From CAYNQK01 sp964470375 (GTDB lineage Bacteria > Spirochaetota > Spirochaetia > Treponematales > JBGSOB01): 40,190 nucleotides of DNA. The notes beneath the pieces were generated by a model. The model was given only the letters and a program-made list of their open reading frames with translations. It did not search any database and was not told the DNA's origin. The position numbers and the translations under genes are program-made. Of this stretch, positions 1-6,921 are shown piece after piece. The DNA lies in contig CAYYCP010000026.1 of NCBI GenBank assembly GCA_964470375.1, positions 1-40,190 on the forward strand, given 5' to 3'. The first letter of the stretch is position 1. Each line of letters starts with the position of its first letter.

Positions 1-120
1 AACTGGACATCCAATGTCTGCTTCGGCGGAAGCGACCGCAGGTGGCTCTTCATCACCGCCAGCACGGGGCTCTACCGCATCAGGACCCGGGTGAGCGGGG
101 CCCATGCCATAGGGAAATGA
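1..120 (+). CDS. SMP-30/gluconolactonase-like protein, C-terminal fragment
   Basis: Only the last 39 codons lie in the window, reading in frame 1 to a TGA at 118-120. The residues NVCFGG, then LFITAS and GLYRI, match the last blade of SMP-30/gluconolactonase beta-propellers, which hydrolyse sugar lactones with a bound divalent metal. The active-site residues of the family lie upstream and cannot be seen, so the substrate is open. The gene runs off the left edge. The next gene starts 65 bases later from its own promoter, so the two are probably not one operon. Confidence 0.75.
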   Translation, partial: NWTSNVCFGGSDRRWLFITASTGLYRIRTRVSGAHAIGK

Positions 121-150
121 GACGCCTGGCTTCGGCCGCCCCAGGGGGCA

Positions 151-179
151 TTGCGGACCGGTCCGGCCAGGGCTAGGAT
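151..179 (+). promoter_or_regulatory. Promoter of the deacetylase gene, leaderless geometry
   Basis: TTGCGG at 151-156 and TAGGAT at 174-179 are separated by 17 bases. The -10 box ends six bases before the ATG at 186, so transcription would start on the start codon. There is no good Shine-Dalgarno sequence. The same arrangement recurs at several other genes in the window. Confidence 0.5.
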
Positions 180-185
180 TGAGGC

Positions 186-815
186 ATGGCGAATCAGCTG
201 TTCTGCGCCCTGACATTCGACGACGGCCCCGATCCCCGCAAGACGCCCCTCGTCCTCGAGCGCCTGGAGCGCTTCGGCATCCCGGCCAGCTTCTTCATGA
301 TCGGCCGAAGGATCATGCCTGAGGCTTATCCGGCGGTTCAGCGCGTCCTGGACCTGGGCTGCGAGATCGGCAACCACTCCTGGAGCTGGGAACCCATGGA
401 CGCTATGGAGCCCGCCGCCGTCCTGGACTCCCTGAACCGCACCGACCAGGCTATCATGGACCGCGGCGCTCCGCGCCCGGCCTTCTTCAGGCCGCCTAAC
501 CTGGCACTGAGCCCGGCCCTCTTCAAGGCGGTCGATCGGCCCTTCGCGGGGGGCATCACCGCCCGGGACTGGAGCGGCTGTGGAACCGGAGCGGAGGAGC
601 GCGCTGCCTTGATTCTCTCCGCGGTCCGCGATGGGGCCATTATCCTCCTCCATGACTCCCAGCCCGATCCCCACCCCACCCCGGAGGCCCTGGACATCCT
701 CATCCCGGCCCTCCAGGCCCGCGGCTACGCCTTCCTTACCCTTTCGGGGCTCTTCGAGCGCAAGGGGGTCGATCCCGCTTCACGCCCAGGGGAGATGTGG
801 ACCTTCGTGGAGTGA
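186..815 (+). CDS. Polysaccharide deacetylase (NodB homology domain)
   Basis: A 209-residue single-domain NodB-fold protein with no signal peptide. Family members remove N- or O-acetyl groups from chitin, peptidoglycan or xylan using a metal held by Asp-His-His. Motif 1 is TFDDGPD (Asp12, Asp13). Motif 2, normally H(S/T)xxH, reads HSWSW: His64 is present but the second metal ligand is Trp68. Motif 3 is RPPN (Arg102), motif 4 contains ARDW, and motif 5 is LLHDS (His156). The protein keeps the general acid/base residues but lacks one metal ligand, so activity is uncertain. No leader or Shine-Dalgarno site is visible; the start sits where transcription should begin. It converges on the DMT gene seven bases downstream. 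Confidence 0.88.
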   Translation: MANQLFCALTFDDGPDPRKTPLVLERLERFGIPASFFMIGRRIMPEAYPAVQRVLDLGCEIGNHSWSWEPMDAMEPAAVLDSLNRTDQAIMDRGAPRPAFFRPPNLALSPALFKAVDRPFAGGITARDWSGCGTGAEERAALILSAVRDGAIILLHDSQPDPHPTPEALDILIPALQARGYAFLTLSGLFERKGVDPASRPGEMWTFVE

Positions 816-822
816 GGCCTTC

Positions 823-1668
823 CTAGCCGGCTGCTATCAGGGCCGTGCCGACAATGGCCAGGACCAGGCCGGCTGCGCGGAGGGTTCCCACCCGCTGGCC
901 CATGAAGATTCGCGCCAGAATGACCGTGGGTGCGGGATACAGGGAAGTCACCGCTGCGGCCAGCATCATGAGCCCCGTCCTGCTTGCCAGGAGGTAGGCG
1001 ATATTGGCCCCCATATCGAGGACTCCAGTGGCCAGGACAAGACCCAGGCTGGGCCGGGACAGCCGCAAACCCTGCCTGTCGATGGCCGCGGCCGCCAGGA
1101 AGGCGCCGATGGAGGCCAGGCGGGCGGCCATCAGGGGCCAAAGCCCCGCCTGTCCGCCCGCGCGCGCCAGGAGGATGAAGAAGATTCCGAAACCGACCCC
1201 CGCCCCCAGGCCGTGGAGGAGGGCCGAGCCGGCCAGTCTTCCCTGGATGGCATCACGCCGTCCTGCCTGCATCGAGAGGAGGAGGATGGCGGGCACGCAT
1301 ACCGCCGCCCCAAGGAGGGCTAGGCTCGAGGGGCGCTCGCCCGTCAGGGCTCCGAAGCCCAGGGGCAGGACGGCCGCCGTCAGGGCGGAAGTGGGGGACA
1401 CGATGCCTACGATGGTGCGCCCCAGGCCGCGGTAGAGCATGAAGAGGCCGAAGGCCCCCGCCAGGCCGCTCAGGGCCCCGAAGGCCAGTTCGCGGGTGGA
1501 GGGCGCGGCCAGGCCCAGGAAGGGCATGCAGGCAAGGGCAAAGGCTAGTCCCGCTATCTGCGAGATTGTCATGACCGGGAGGAGGCGCTCCTTCCGGGAC
1601 GCCATGCCCCCGGTGAAATCCCCGATCCCGTAGAGCAAGGCCGAGAGGATGGAGAGAAAGATAGACAT
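823..1668 (-). CDS. DMT-superfamily (EamA-type) transporter
   Basis: A 281-residue very hydrophobic protein with about ten membrane segments arranged as two five-helix halves, as in the EamA/drug-metabolite transporter family. The N-terminal half includes YGIGDFTGG and the second half ends in LAIVGTALIAAG, the usual DMT closing helix. Members export amino acids, drugs or other small metabolites across the inner membrane; the substrate cannot be read from sequence. The gene diverges from the GNAT gene at 1783 with a 114-base shared promoter region. Start at 1668 is supported by a promoter whose -10 ends seven bases before the ATG. Confidence 0.85.
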   Translation of the reverse strand: MSIFLSILSALLYGIGDFTGGMASRKERLLPVMTISQIAGLAFALACMPFLGLAAPSTRELAFGALSGLAGAFGLFMLYRGLGRTIVGIVSPTSALTAAVLPLGFGALTGERPSSLALLGAAVCVPAILLLSMQAGRRDAIQGRLAGSALLHGLGAGVGFGIFFILLARAGGQAGLWPLMAARLASIGAFLAAAAIDRQGLRLSRPSLGLVLATGVLDMGANIAYLLASRTGLMMLAAAVTSLYPAPTVILARIFMGQRVGTLRAAGLVLAIVGTALIAAG

Positions 1669-1675
1669 GGCCGGG

Positions 1676-1705
1676 ATTGTGGCGTGGCGGTCTCATGAGG
1701 TGCAA
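1676..1705 (-). promoter_or_regulatory. Promoter of the DMT transporter gene
   Basis: Read on the minus strand, TTGCAC (1700-1705) and CACAAT (1676-1681) are 18 bases apart. The -10 box ends seven bases before the ATG at 1668, predicting a leaderless or one-base-leader mRNA. Confidence 0.4.
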
Positions 1706-1722
1706 GGGGCCTCGGATCGAGC

Positions 1723-1751
1723 TTGACGGGGTAGTTCCGGGATGTTACTAT
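1723..1751 (+). promoter_or_regulatory. Promoter of the GNAT gene
   Basis: TTGACG at 1723-1728 and TACTAT at 1746-1751 have the ideal 17-base spacing. The predicted start of transcription near 1758 leaves a leader of about 25 bases that holds a GGAGG ribosome site at 1771-1775, seven bases before the ATG. Confidence 0.6.
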
Positions 1752-1782
1752 ACATAGAATCGAATTCTTTGGAGGGATTCCG

Positions 1783-2238
1783 ATGACTATCCTCCCTGCC
1801 TTGCGAGAGGACATCCCCGAGATTCTGGCGCTCCAGAAGCTGGCCTTCTACGCCCAGGCTTGCATTTACTCGAATTTCCGCATCCGACCCCTGCGCGCGA
1901 CTATCGAGGATCTCGAGTCCGATTGGGAGGTCTGGACATACATCAAGGGACTTCAAGACGGCCGCATCATCGCCTCCGCCCGCGGGCGTATGGAAGGCGA
2001 CACCTGTCACGTGGGAAATGTCATCGTGCGGCCGGACATGCAGGGCCGAGGCCTGGGCAAGGCCATCCTGGCAGCCATAGAAGCCGCCTTCCCCGAGGCC
2101 CGGCGCTACGAGCTTTTCACCGGCGCCCTGAGCACCTCGAACCTGGCCTTCTACTCAAAGGCCGGTTACCGCGCCTTCCGCCGCCAAGCCCCCGCCGTGG
2201 GAGAGCCTGAGCTGGTATTCATGGAAAAAACGCCTTGA
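1783..2238 (+). CDS. GNAT-family N-acetyltransferase
   Basis: A 151-residue GNAT acetyltransferase that would move an acetyl group from acetyl-CoA to an amine. The acetyl-CoA-binding motif A is clear: VIVRPDMQGRGLGKAIL (about residues 82-99), containing the Q/RxxGxG/A signature, followed by a helix. The C-terminal part has LAFYSKAGY, the usual motif B ending. The acceptor is unknown. A good Shine-Dalgarno site lies seven bases before the ATG, and a good promoter precedes it. The stop codon is part of the -35 box of the next gene, so the two genes are physically interlocked but have separate promoters. Confidence 0.87.
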   Translation: MTILPALREDIPEILALQKLAFYAQACIYSNFRIRPLRATIEDLESDWEVWTYIKGLQDGRIIASARGRMEGDTCHVGNVIVRPDMQGRGLGKAILAAIEAAFPEARRYELFTGALSTSNLAFYSKAGYRAFRRQAPAVGEPELVFMEKTP

Positions 2239-2262
2239 CCACTCCGGCCTCCTCTTTATAGT
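2235..2262 (+). promoter_or_regulatory. Promoter of the six-TM chemoreceptor, leaderless geometry
   Basis: TTGACC (2235-2240) overlaps the TGA stop of the GNAT gene. TATAGT (2257-2262) follows after 16 bases. The -10 ends six bases before the ATG at 2269, and there is no Shine-Dalgarno site. Confidence 0.55.
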
Positions 2263-2268
2263 TGGATT

Positions 2269-4143
2269 ATGGAATCGAACCGGGCCTCCGGCATCTTCAT
2301 CCGCGGGACGCTCAAGACCGAAGCCATCACCTATGGGATCATCATCCCTGTCCTGGCCCTCTTCGCCATCATCAATTTCCGCTTGGCGTCCTCTAATCCG
2401 GCCGTCTTCTGGCCCGCTATGCTGGTCGCCGGGGCCCTGACCCTGGCCGGGGGCGTCGGCCTGCGTTGGGCCCTCTTCAGGCCTGTCTTCCGCTTCCTGG
2501 CCGGCGAGGGCGCGGCCTGCGCGGCGGCCTTGCGGGCGGCCCGGCGCATACCCCTGATAGAGGGCGCGACGATCTTCGCCCGGTGGACCCTGGTGGCGGC
2601 GCCCATCCTGGTCGGTTCGATCATGGCCTTCGGCGATATCCGCGTCGACGAGATAGTCCTGGTCTTCAGCCTGATGGGGCTATCCGGCCTAGTGGGTGTG
2701 CCCGTCTACTTCCTCATCTTCGAGGCGGAATTCAGCTGCTTCCTCCGCTTGCCCCGCGTGAGCGCCCTGATCGAGGCCCTCGACGAACCCTTCTCCATCA
2801 GCATCCGCGCCAAGCTCATCACCGGCCTCCTCATCGCCATGATCTATCCTTCGGGCGTTATGACGGTATTGATCGTCTTTTCCATCCGCGGCTATGTGGA
2901 CCTGGCCCGCAACCTCGTCACTCTGACCATCCTTCTGACCGCCGCCCTCTTCTGCTCCGTCTTTATAGCCCGCCTCATCGCCAATTCCATCCGCCTGTCC
3001 ACGGACCAGATTGTGCGCAAATTCTCGGTCATGGCCGCGGGCGACCTGTCCAGTCCGGTGGAACGCCTCTCCTTCGACGAGCTGGGGGCCATGGTCACCG
3101 CCTCCAACCGCCTGTCCGCCCGCCTGCGCGCCAGCATGGTTGCCACCAAGGGCACGGCCGACAAGCTGGGGGCCTGGGTGGCGGAGATCCTCTCGGGCTC
3201 GCAGGATTTGGCCGACAAGAGCCAGGCCGGGTCGCGGGACGCCCTGCGTGCGCTGGAATCGATGCGCGGCCTTGCCGATTCGCTTGCCGAATTCAGCGCC
3301 GGCCTCGAGCGCGAGAACCAGAGCCTAGCGCGCGCAATCGGATCAGTGGATTCCCTCAGCGCCGGCATTGCTGCTATTTCAGAATCAGCCCGCCTCTCGC
3401 GGGCCAAGGTGGACGAGAATGCGCGCTCCCTGGAGCAGGGCCGAGAGGCCATCGCCGAATCCATCGAGGGCTTCAAGTCCATGGGCGCCCACGTCGCGCG
3501 CATGGCCGAGAGCGTCGGGCAGGCCGGGCGCCAGGCCGAGGCCGCGCAGGAAGCCTTGGCGGCTGTGGAGGAGATAGCCGGCGGAACGGCCCTCTTGGCC
3601 ATGAACGCCTCTATTGAGGCGGCTCACGCGGGCGCGGCCGGAAAGGGCTTCGCCGTGGTGGCCGCCGAGGTGCGCAAGCTCTCCGAGGCATCGGCTTCGG
3701 CCATAGCCTCCATCAAGGGCTTCATGACCGAGCTGGTCCAGGCAGTCGGGCGGGCCGGCCAGGACGCCCAGGCCGGCCTGATCCTATCCGCCCGCGGGGA
3801 GGAGGTGGCCGCGCGGGCGACCGCCTCCCTTGAGTCTATCGTAGGCAACAGCCGCGACATGGAATCCATGCTGGCCGCCATCGCCGGCACATCGGCCGGC
3901 CAGGAGGAAAGCTCGCGCTCGGTGCGGGCGGAGATGGCAGGCATCGGCGCCATGGCCAAGGAAACCGAGATCTCCCTCGGCCGGCAGGCGCAAGAAGCCG
4001 CCTCGGCCCTGGAAGCCATATGCGCGGTGGAGGACCTCAACCGCCCTAACTCGGCCCTGGCGGCCCGCCTCTCCAGCCTGGCCGCAGAACTGGACGCGGA
4101 GCAGCGCGCCCTGGCCCAGGCCATGGCCCGCTATACCCTCTGA
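2269..4143 (+). CDS. Methyl-accepting chemotaxis protein, six-TM type
   Basis: A 624-residue chemoreceptor. The N-terminal third has about six hydrophobic segments (roughly residues 16-35, 43-66, 100-120, 127-150, 180-205, 213-237) with no large periplasmic sensor domain between them. A HAMP-like linker follows (about 235-290), then the cytoplasmic coiled coil with the conserved tip containing MNASIEAAHAGAAGKGFAVV, which contacts CheA/CheW. With so little periplasmic sequence, the signal is probably sensed in or at the membrane. No C-terminal CheR-docking pentapeptide is visible. Its last 13 bases overlap the end of the convergent MATE gene. No ribosome site is seen; a leaderless start is predicted. 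Confidence 0.93.
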   Translation: MESNRASGIFIRGTLKTEAITYGIIIPVLALFAIINFRLASSNPAVFWPAMLVAGALTLAGGVGLRWALFRPVFRFLAGEGAACAAALRAARRIPLIEGATIFARWTLVAAPILVGSIMAFGDIRVDEIVLVFSLMGLSGLVGVPVYFLIFEAEFSCFLRLPRVSALIEALDEPFSISIRAKLITGLLIAMIYPSGVMTVLIVFSIRGYVDLARNLVTLTILLTAALFCSVFIARLIANSIRLSTDQIVRKFSVMAAGDLSSPVERLSFDELGAMVTASNRLSARLRASMVATKGTADKLGAWVAEILSGSQDLADKSQAGSRDALRALESMRGLADSLAEFSAGLERENQSLARAIGSVDSLSAGIAAISESARLSRAKVDENARSLEQGREAIAESIEGFKSMGAHVARMAESVGQAGRQAEAAQEALAAVEEIAGGTALLAMNASIEAAHAGAAGKGFAVVAAEVRKLSEASASAIASIKGFMTELVQAVGRAGQDAQAGLILSARGEEVAARATASLESIVGNSRDMESMLAAIAGTSAGQEESSRSVRAEMAGIGAMAKETEISLGRQAQEAASALEAICAVEDLNRPNSALAARLSSLAAELDAEQRALAQAMARYTL

Positions 4144-5531
4144 GGCTCCGACCGCCCCTTTTGCCCCTCTTGCCCTAGGCTCCTGAAGAAGCCCCGGATA
4201 AAGGGAATGCAGAAGAAGAAGGTGCAAGCGTCGGCGGCCGCTTGGGCTGCCTGGAGCCCGCGCAGGCCGGCCAGCCTGGGCAGGATGAGGATCAAGGGGA
4301 TGAAGAAGATGCCTTGGCGGGCCGCCGAGAGGATGGTGGCGATCCAGGACCTGCCCGCAGACTGGAGAGTCATGTTGGACATGACACCCAGGGGCACCAG
4401 GGGCAGGGCCAGGCACTGAAAGCGAAGGGCCGCCGCGCCTATGCGCACAACCTCCGGGTCGCTTGCGATGAAGCGGCGCATGAGGACGGGGGCGGCCGCG
4501 AACAGGCCGATGGCGCTGGCCGCCGCCAGGGCGAGCATGAGCATGAGGGTGAAGGAGAAGGCCTGGCTGACGCGCTCGCGCCGGCCGGCACCCAGATTGT
4601 AGCCCAGGACGGGCTGGTAGCCCTGGCCTATGCCGATCATGACGGAGAACACCAGCATGACGATGCGCGTGACGATGGACATGCCGGCCACGGCCGCGTC
4701 CCCGTAGGCGGCGGCGCTCAGGTTGAGGGCGATGGTGGACGCGCTCGAGAGCCCCTGGCGGCAAAGCGAGGGCAGGCCGTTCTTCATGATCGAGAGGTAG
4801 ATGCGCATGTCGCGGGAGGTCTTCGCCGGGCTCAGCGAAGTGATGGTTCGGCCTCGCAGGAAGGCCGACAGGAGGATGCAGAAACTGATGGTCTGGCTGA
4901 TGGCGGTGGCGATGGCCGCCCCGGAGATACCCATCCTGAAGGCGAAGATGAAGAGGGGATCCAGGCCGCAGTTGATCAGGCCCCCGGCGGTGATGCCGGC
5001 CATGGCCAGGCGGGCCTTGCCCTCGGCGCGCAGGACGTTATTGAGCACGAAGGAAGCCGCCATCAGCGGGGCGGCGTAGAGGATGTAGCGTACATAATCG
5101 CGGGCGTAGGGCAGGATGGTGGGGCTGGCGCCAAGGAGGCGCATCAGCGGATCGACGGCTGACAGGCCCAGGGCCGCCAGGACCGAGCCGAGGCATAGGG
5201 CCGTCCAAAACCCGCTGGCCGCAACGCTGGAGGCCTCTTGCTCCTTGCGGGCGCCCAGGAGCCGCGATATCCAGGTTCCCGAGCCCATGCCAAGGGTGAA
5301 GCCCAGGGCCTGGATGATGGCCATGAGGGAGAAGACGATGCCGACCGCGCCCGAGGCGCTGGTGCCCAGTTTGGAGACGAAGAAGGTGTCGGCCAGGCTG
5401 TAGGCCGATGTGACAAGCATGCCGGCGACCGTCGGCGCGGCCAGGGAGAGGATGAGGCGCCCCATGGGCGAGTGAGTCATCCTCTCGTGCTGTGCACGCG
5501 CCTCGTTTGTCTGGTCATGATCATCAGCCAT
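4131..5531 (-). CDS. MATE-family multidrug/metabolite exporter (first copy)
   Basis: A 466-residue polytopic protein of about twelve helices. The first helix carries the MATE hallmark LAAPTVAGMLVTSAYSLADTFFV, and the halves repeat in the usual 6+6 way, with GYQPVLGYNLGAG in the second half. MATE pumps expel cationic drugs or metabolites in exchange for Na+ or H+. The first 17 residues before MTHSPMGRL are polar and may be an over-extension; internal ATGs at codons 18 and 23 are alternatives. A minus-strand promoter with TTGACA sits so close that the leader would be only a few bases. The 3' end overlaps the chemoreceptor tail by 13 bases. It is only distantly similar to the second MATE gene at 19835. 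Confidence 0.9.
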   Translation of the reverse strand: MADDHDQTNEARAQHERMTHSPMGRLILSLAAPTVAGMLVTSAYSLADTFFVSKLGTSASGAVGIVFSLMAIIQALGFTLGMGSGTWISRLLGARKEQEASSVAASGFWTALCLGSVLAALGLSAVDPLMRLLGASPTILPYARDYVRYILYAAPLMAASFVLNNVLRAEGKARLAMAGITAGGLINCGLDPLFIFAFRMGISGAAIATAISQTISFCILLSAFLRGRTITSLSPAKTSRDMRIYLSIMKNGLPSLCRQGLSSASTIALNLSAAAYGDAAVAGMSIVTRIVMLVFSVMIGIGQGYQPVLGYNLGAGRRERVSQAFSFTLMLMLALAAASAIGLFAAAPVLMRRFIASDPEVVRIGAAALRFQCLALPLVPLGVMSNMTLQSAGRSWIATILSAARQGIFFIPLILILPRLAGLRGLQAAQAAADACTFFFCIPFIRGFFRSLGQEGQKGRSEPQRV

Positions 5532-5541
5532 GCTTCAGGGC

Positions 5542-5570
5542 ATTCTCCGCGCCGGGTTGCGGACTGTCAA
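5542..5570 (-). promoter_or_regulatory. Promoter of the first MATE gene
   Basis: On the minus strand TTGACA (5565-5570) and GAGAAT (5542-5547) are 17 bases apart. The -10 ends ten bases before the ATG at 5531, so the leader would be about four bases and no ribosome site fits. Confidence 0.5.
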
Positions 5571-5590
5571 GCGCACCCTCGCGCTGAGCC

Positions 5591-5619
5591 TGGACTTCCG
5601 GACCCTGTTTCGAGATAAT
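5591..5619 (+). promoter_or_regulatory. Possible promoter of the gene at 5677
   Basis: TGGACT at 5591-5596 and GATAAT at 5614-5619 are 17 bases apart. The predicted transcript starts near 5626 and includes the strong AAGGAGG site at 5664-5670. Confidence 0.4.
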
Positions 5620-5676
5620 CAATGTAGGCGCGGAAGGCCCAGGCGCGGTCAGCGAGCGCTATCAAGGAGGTATGTA

Positions 5677-5982
5677 GTGCGAGGCAGCCTGAGGAGGGCG
5701 GCCGCCCTTGCGGTGGCCCTGATGGCGGTCGGGCCGATAAAGGCCCAAGTCTGGAAGCTCAAGGATTCCGGGGTCGGNNNNNNNNNNNNNNNNNNNNNNN
5801 NNNNNNNNNNNNNNNNNNNNNNNNNNNNNNNNNNNNNNNNNNNNNNNNNNNNNNNNNNNNNNNNNNNNNNNNNNNNNGGGGCCAAGCCGGACGGCAAGTG
5901 GAAGATAGAGTGGTTCATCGTCAACCGTACCACCAAGGAATCCGTGCCCGTGGCCCTCGACGAGTTCGTCGCCACCTGGTAA
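5677..5982 (+). CDS. Small secreted protein of unknown function, interrupted by scaffold gap
   Basis: The start is a GTG at 5677, chosen because AAGGAGG lies six bases upstream and because the first residues form a signal peptide: positive RGSLRR, a hydrophobic stretch ALAVALMAVG, then a likely cleavage after KAQ. Mature sequence begins VWKLKDSG and is lost in 100 N. After the gap comes a 34-residue tail with KWKIEWFIVNRTTKESVPVALDEFVATW-like content ending in TAA at 5980-5982. The two parts agree in frame only if the true gap length is a multiple of three, which is unknown, so they might even be two genes. No family recognised. Confidence 0.55.
   Translation: MRGSLRRAAALAVALMAVGPIKAQVWKLKDSGVXXXXXXXXXXXXXXXXXXXXXXXXXXXXXXXXXXGAKPDGKWKIEWFIVNRTTKESVPVALDEFVATW
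5778..5877. other. Scaffold gap of 100 N
   Basis: Exactly 100 N, the conventional length for a gap of unknown size between contigs. It falls inside the secreted-protein gene. True length and content are unknown. Confidence 0.98.
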
Positions 5983-6124
5983 GGCCGCGGGATGAGCGGT
6001 TGAAAGAGGTTCGACCCAATCGGGCAGGACGGAAAGGCGGACGGTTCGGGGTATGCTCGCCTGTGTCCCGGTACTGCTGTCCTGAAAGAGGGTTCGAATC
6101 GATGAAAGCGCTCCTTCGCCACCT

Positions 6125-6826
6125 TTGCGCGGCCTGGCTCTGCACCCTTTTTCCCACTTGCCTCACGAGCTGCCCGGGTGCCATCAAGGATTTGGGTGGA
6201 TTTGGCCAAGTCCCCACAGTCCCGGAATGGTGCTTGGGGAGCCGGAGCCGGGCGAGCCCATCCAGGAATGGTGCTGGCTCCATGAGCCCTTCGTCGATGA
6301 TTTCCTGCCCGAGATCGGCGGGCCGGAGAAACCGAATCTATACGGCTGGCAATGGGAAGGCGGGTCAGGCCTGCACATTCTCGAGGACGCATCAATCGCC
6401 AGATCGGGCGCCGGGGAAGCGTGCTTCTTAGAGATAAGGGGTCTCGACGGCCAGGCCGTGACGCTGAAGCGCCAGGGAATCAGGGGCGGCGGCCTGGAAA
6501 GGCTCAGGACCGAATTCTATGTCAATTTCAAGGACCCGGGGTCCGCCCAGTCTACTGGCTTCCCCGTCGCCGCCTTCAGGGATGACAGCCACCAGACATA
6601 CCTTGGATATGTGCGCTATTTGCCGGCGGGGGATGGCTCGGCGGGCTTGCACCTGGGATATCAGGGAGGAGAGGTATCCCAGGCTGCCGTAGGGATAATG
6701 ACCGGAACCTGGTATCGCATCGTCTTTTCCTTCGATGCCGGGCTCGACGAGGAGCTGGAGCTCAGGGTTATCGATCCGGACGGAGATGACATAGGTGTAC
6801 TGCGGTATCACGACCGTCCGGCCTGA
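6125..6826 (+). CDS. LamG-like middle portion of the broken lipoprotein gene
   Basis: This is the second reading frame of the broken gene. Its meaningful part starts around 6240. It has a beta-rich pattern typical of LamG/concanavalin-like carbohydrate-binding jelly rolls: LRTEFYVNF, FRDDSHQTYLGYVRYL, GLHLGYQGG and TGTWYRIVFSFDA. The final strand of the domain (LLLIDDISLF) is encoded in the next frame, past the TGA at 6824, which is the strongest argument that the stop is not the natural end. The first 35 or so residues of this open frame are an out-of-frame reading of the signal peptide region. Confidence 0.6.
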   Translation: MRGLALHPFSHLPHELPGCHQGFGWIWPSPHSPGMVLGEPEPGEPIQEWCWLHEPFVDDFLPEIGGPEKPNLYGWQWEGGSGLHILEDASIARSGAGEACFLEIRGLDGQAVTLKRQGIRGGGLERLRTEFYVNFKDPGSAQSTGFPVAAFRDDSHQTYLGYVRYLPAGDGSAGLHLGYQGGEVSQAAVGIMTGTWYRIVFSFDAGLDEELELRVIDPDGDDIGVLRYHDRPA

Positions 6827-6921
6827 AGGCCGGAGATTTCCTCATCGGCAAGGCGAATTATGGCGATGCCGAGGACCTTCTCCTGATCGATGACATCTCG
6901 CTCTTCACCCCCGCCCTGGCC

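Noticed and set aside
5530..5982. Reading the secreted-protein frame from the ATG at 5530
   Set aside because: No ribosome site, and the residues before 5677 do not resemble protein; GTG 5677 has AAGGAGG and starts a signal peptide.
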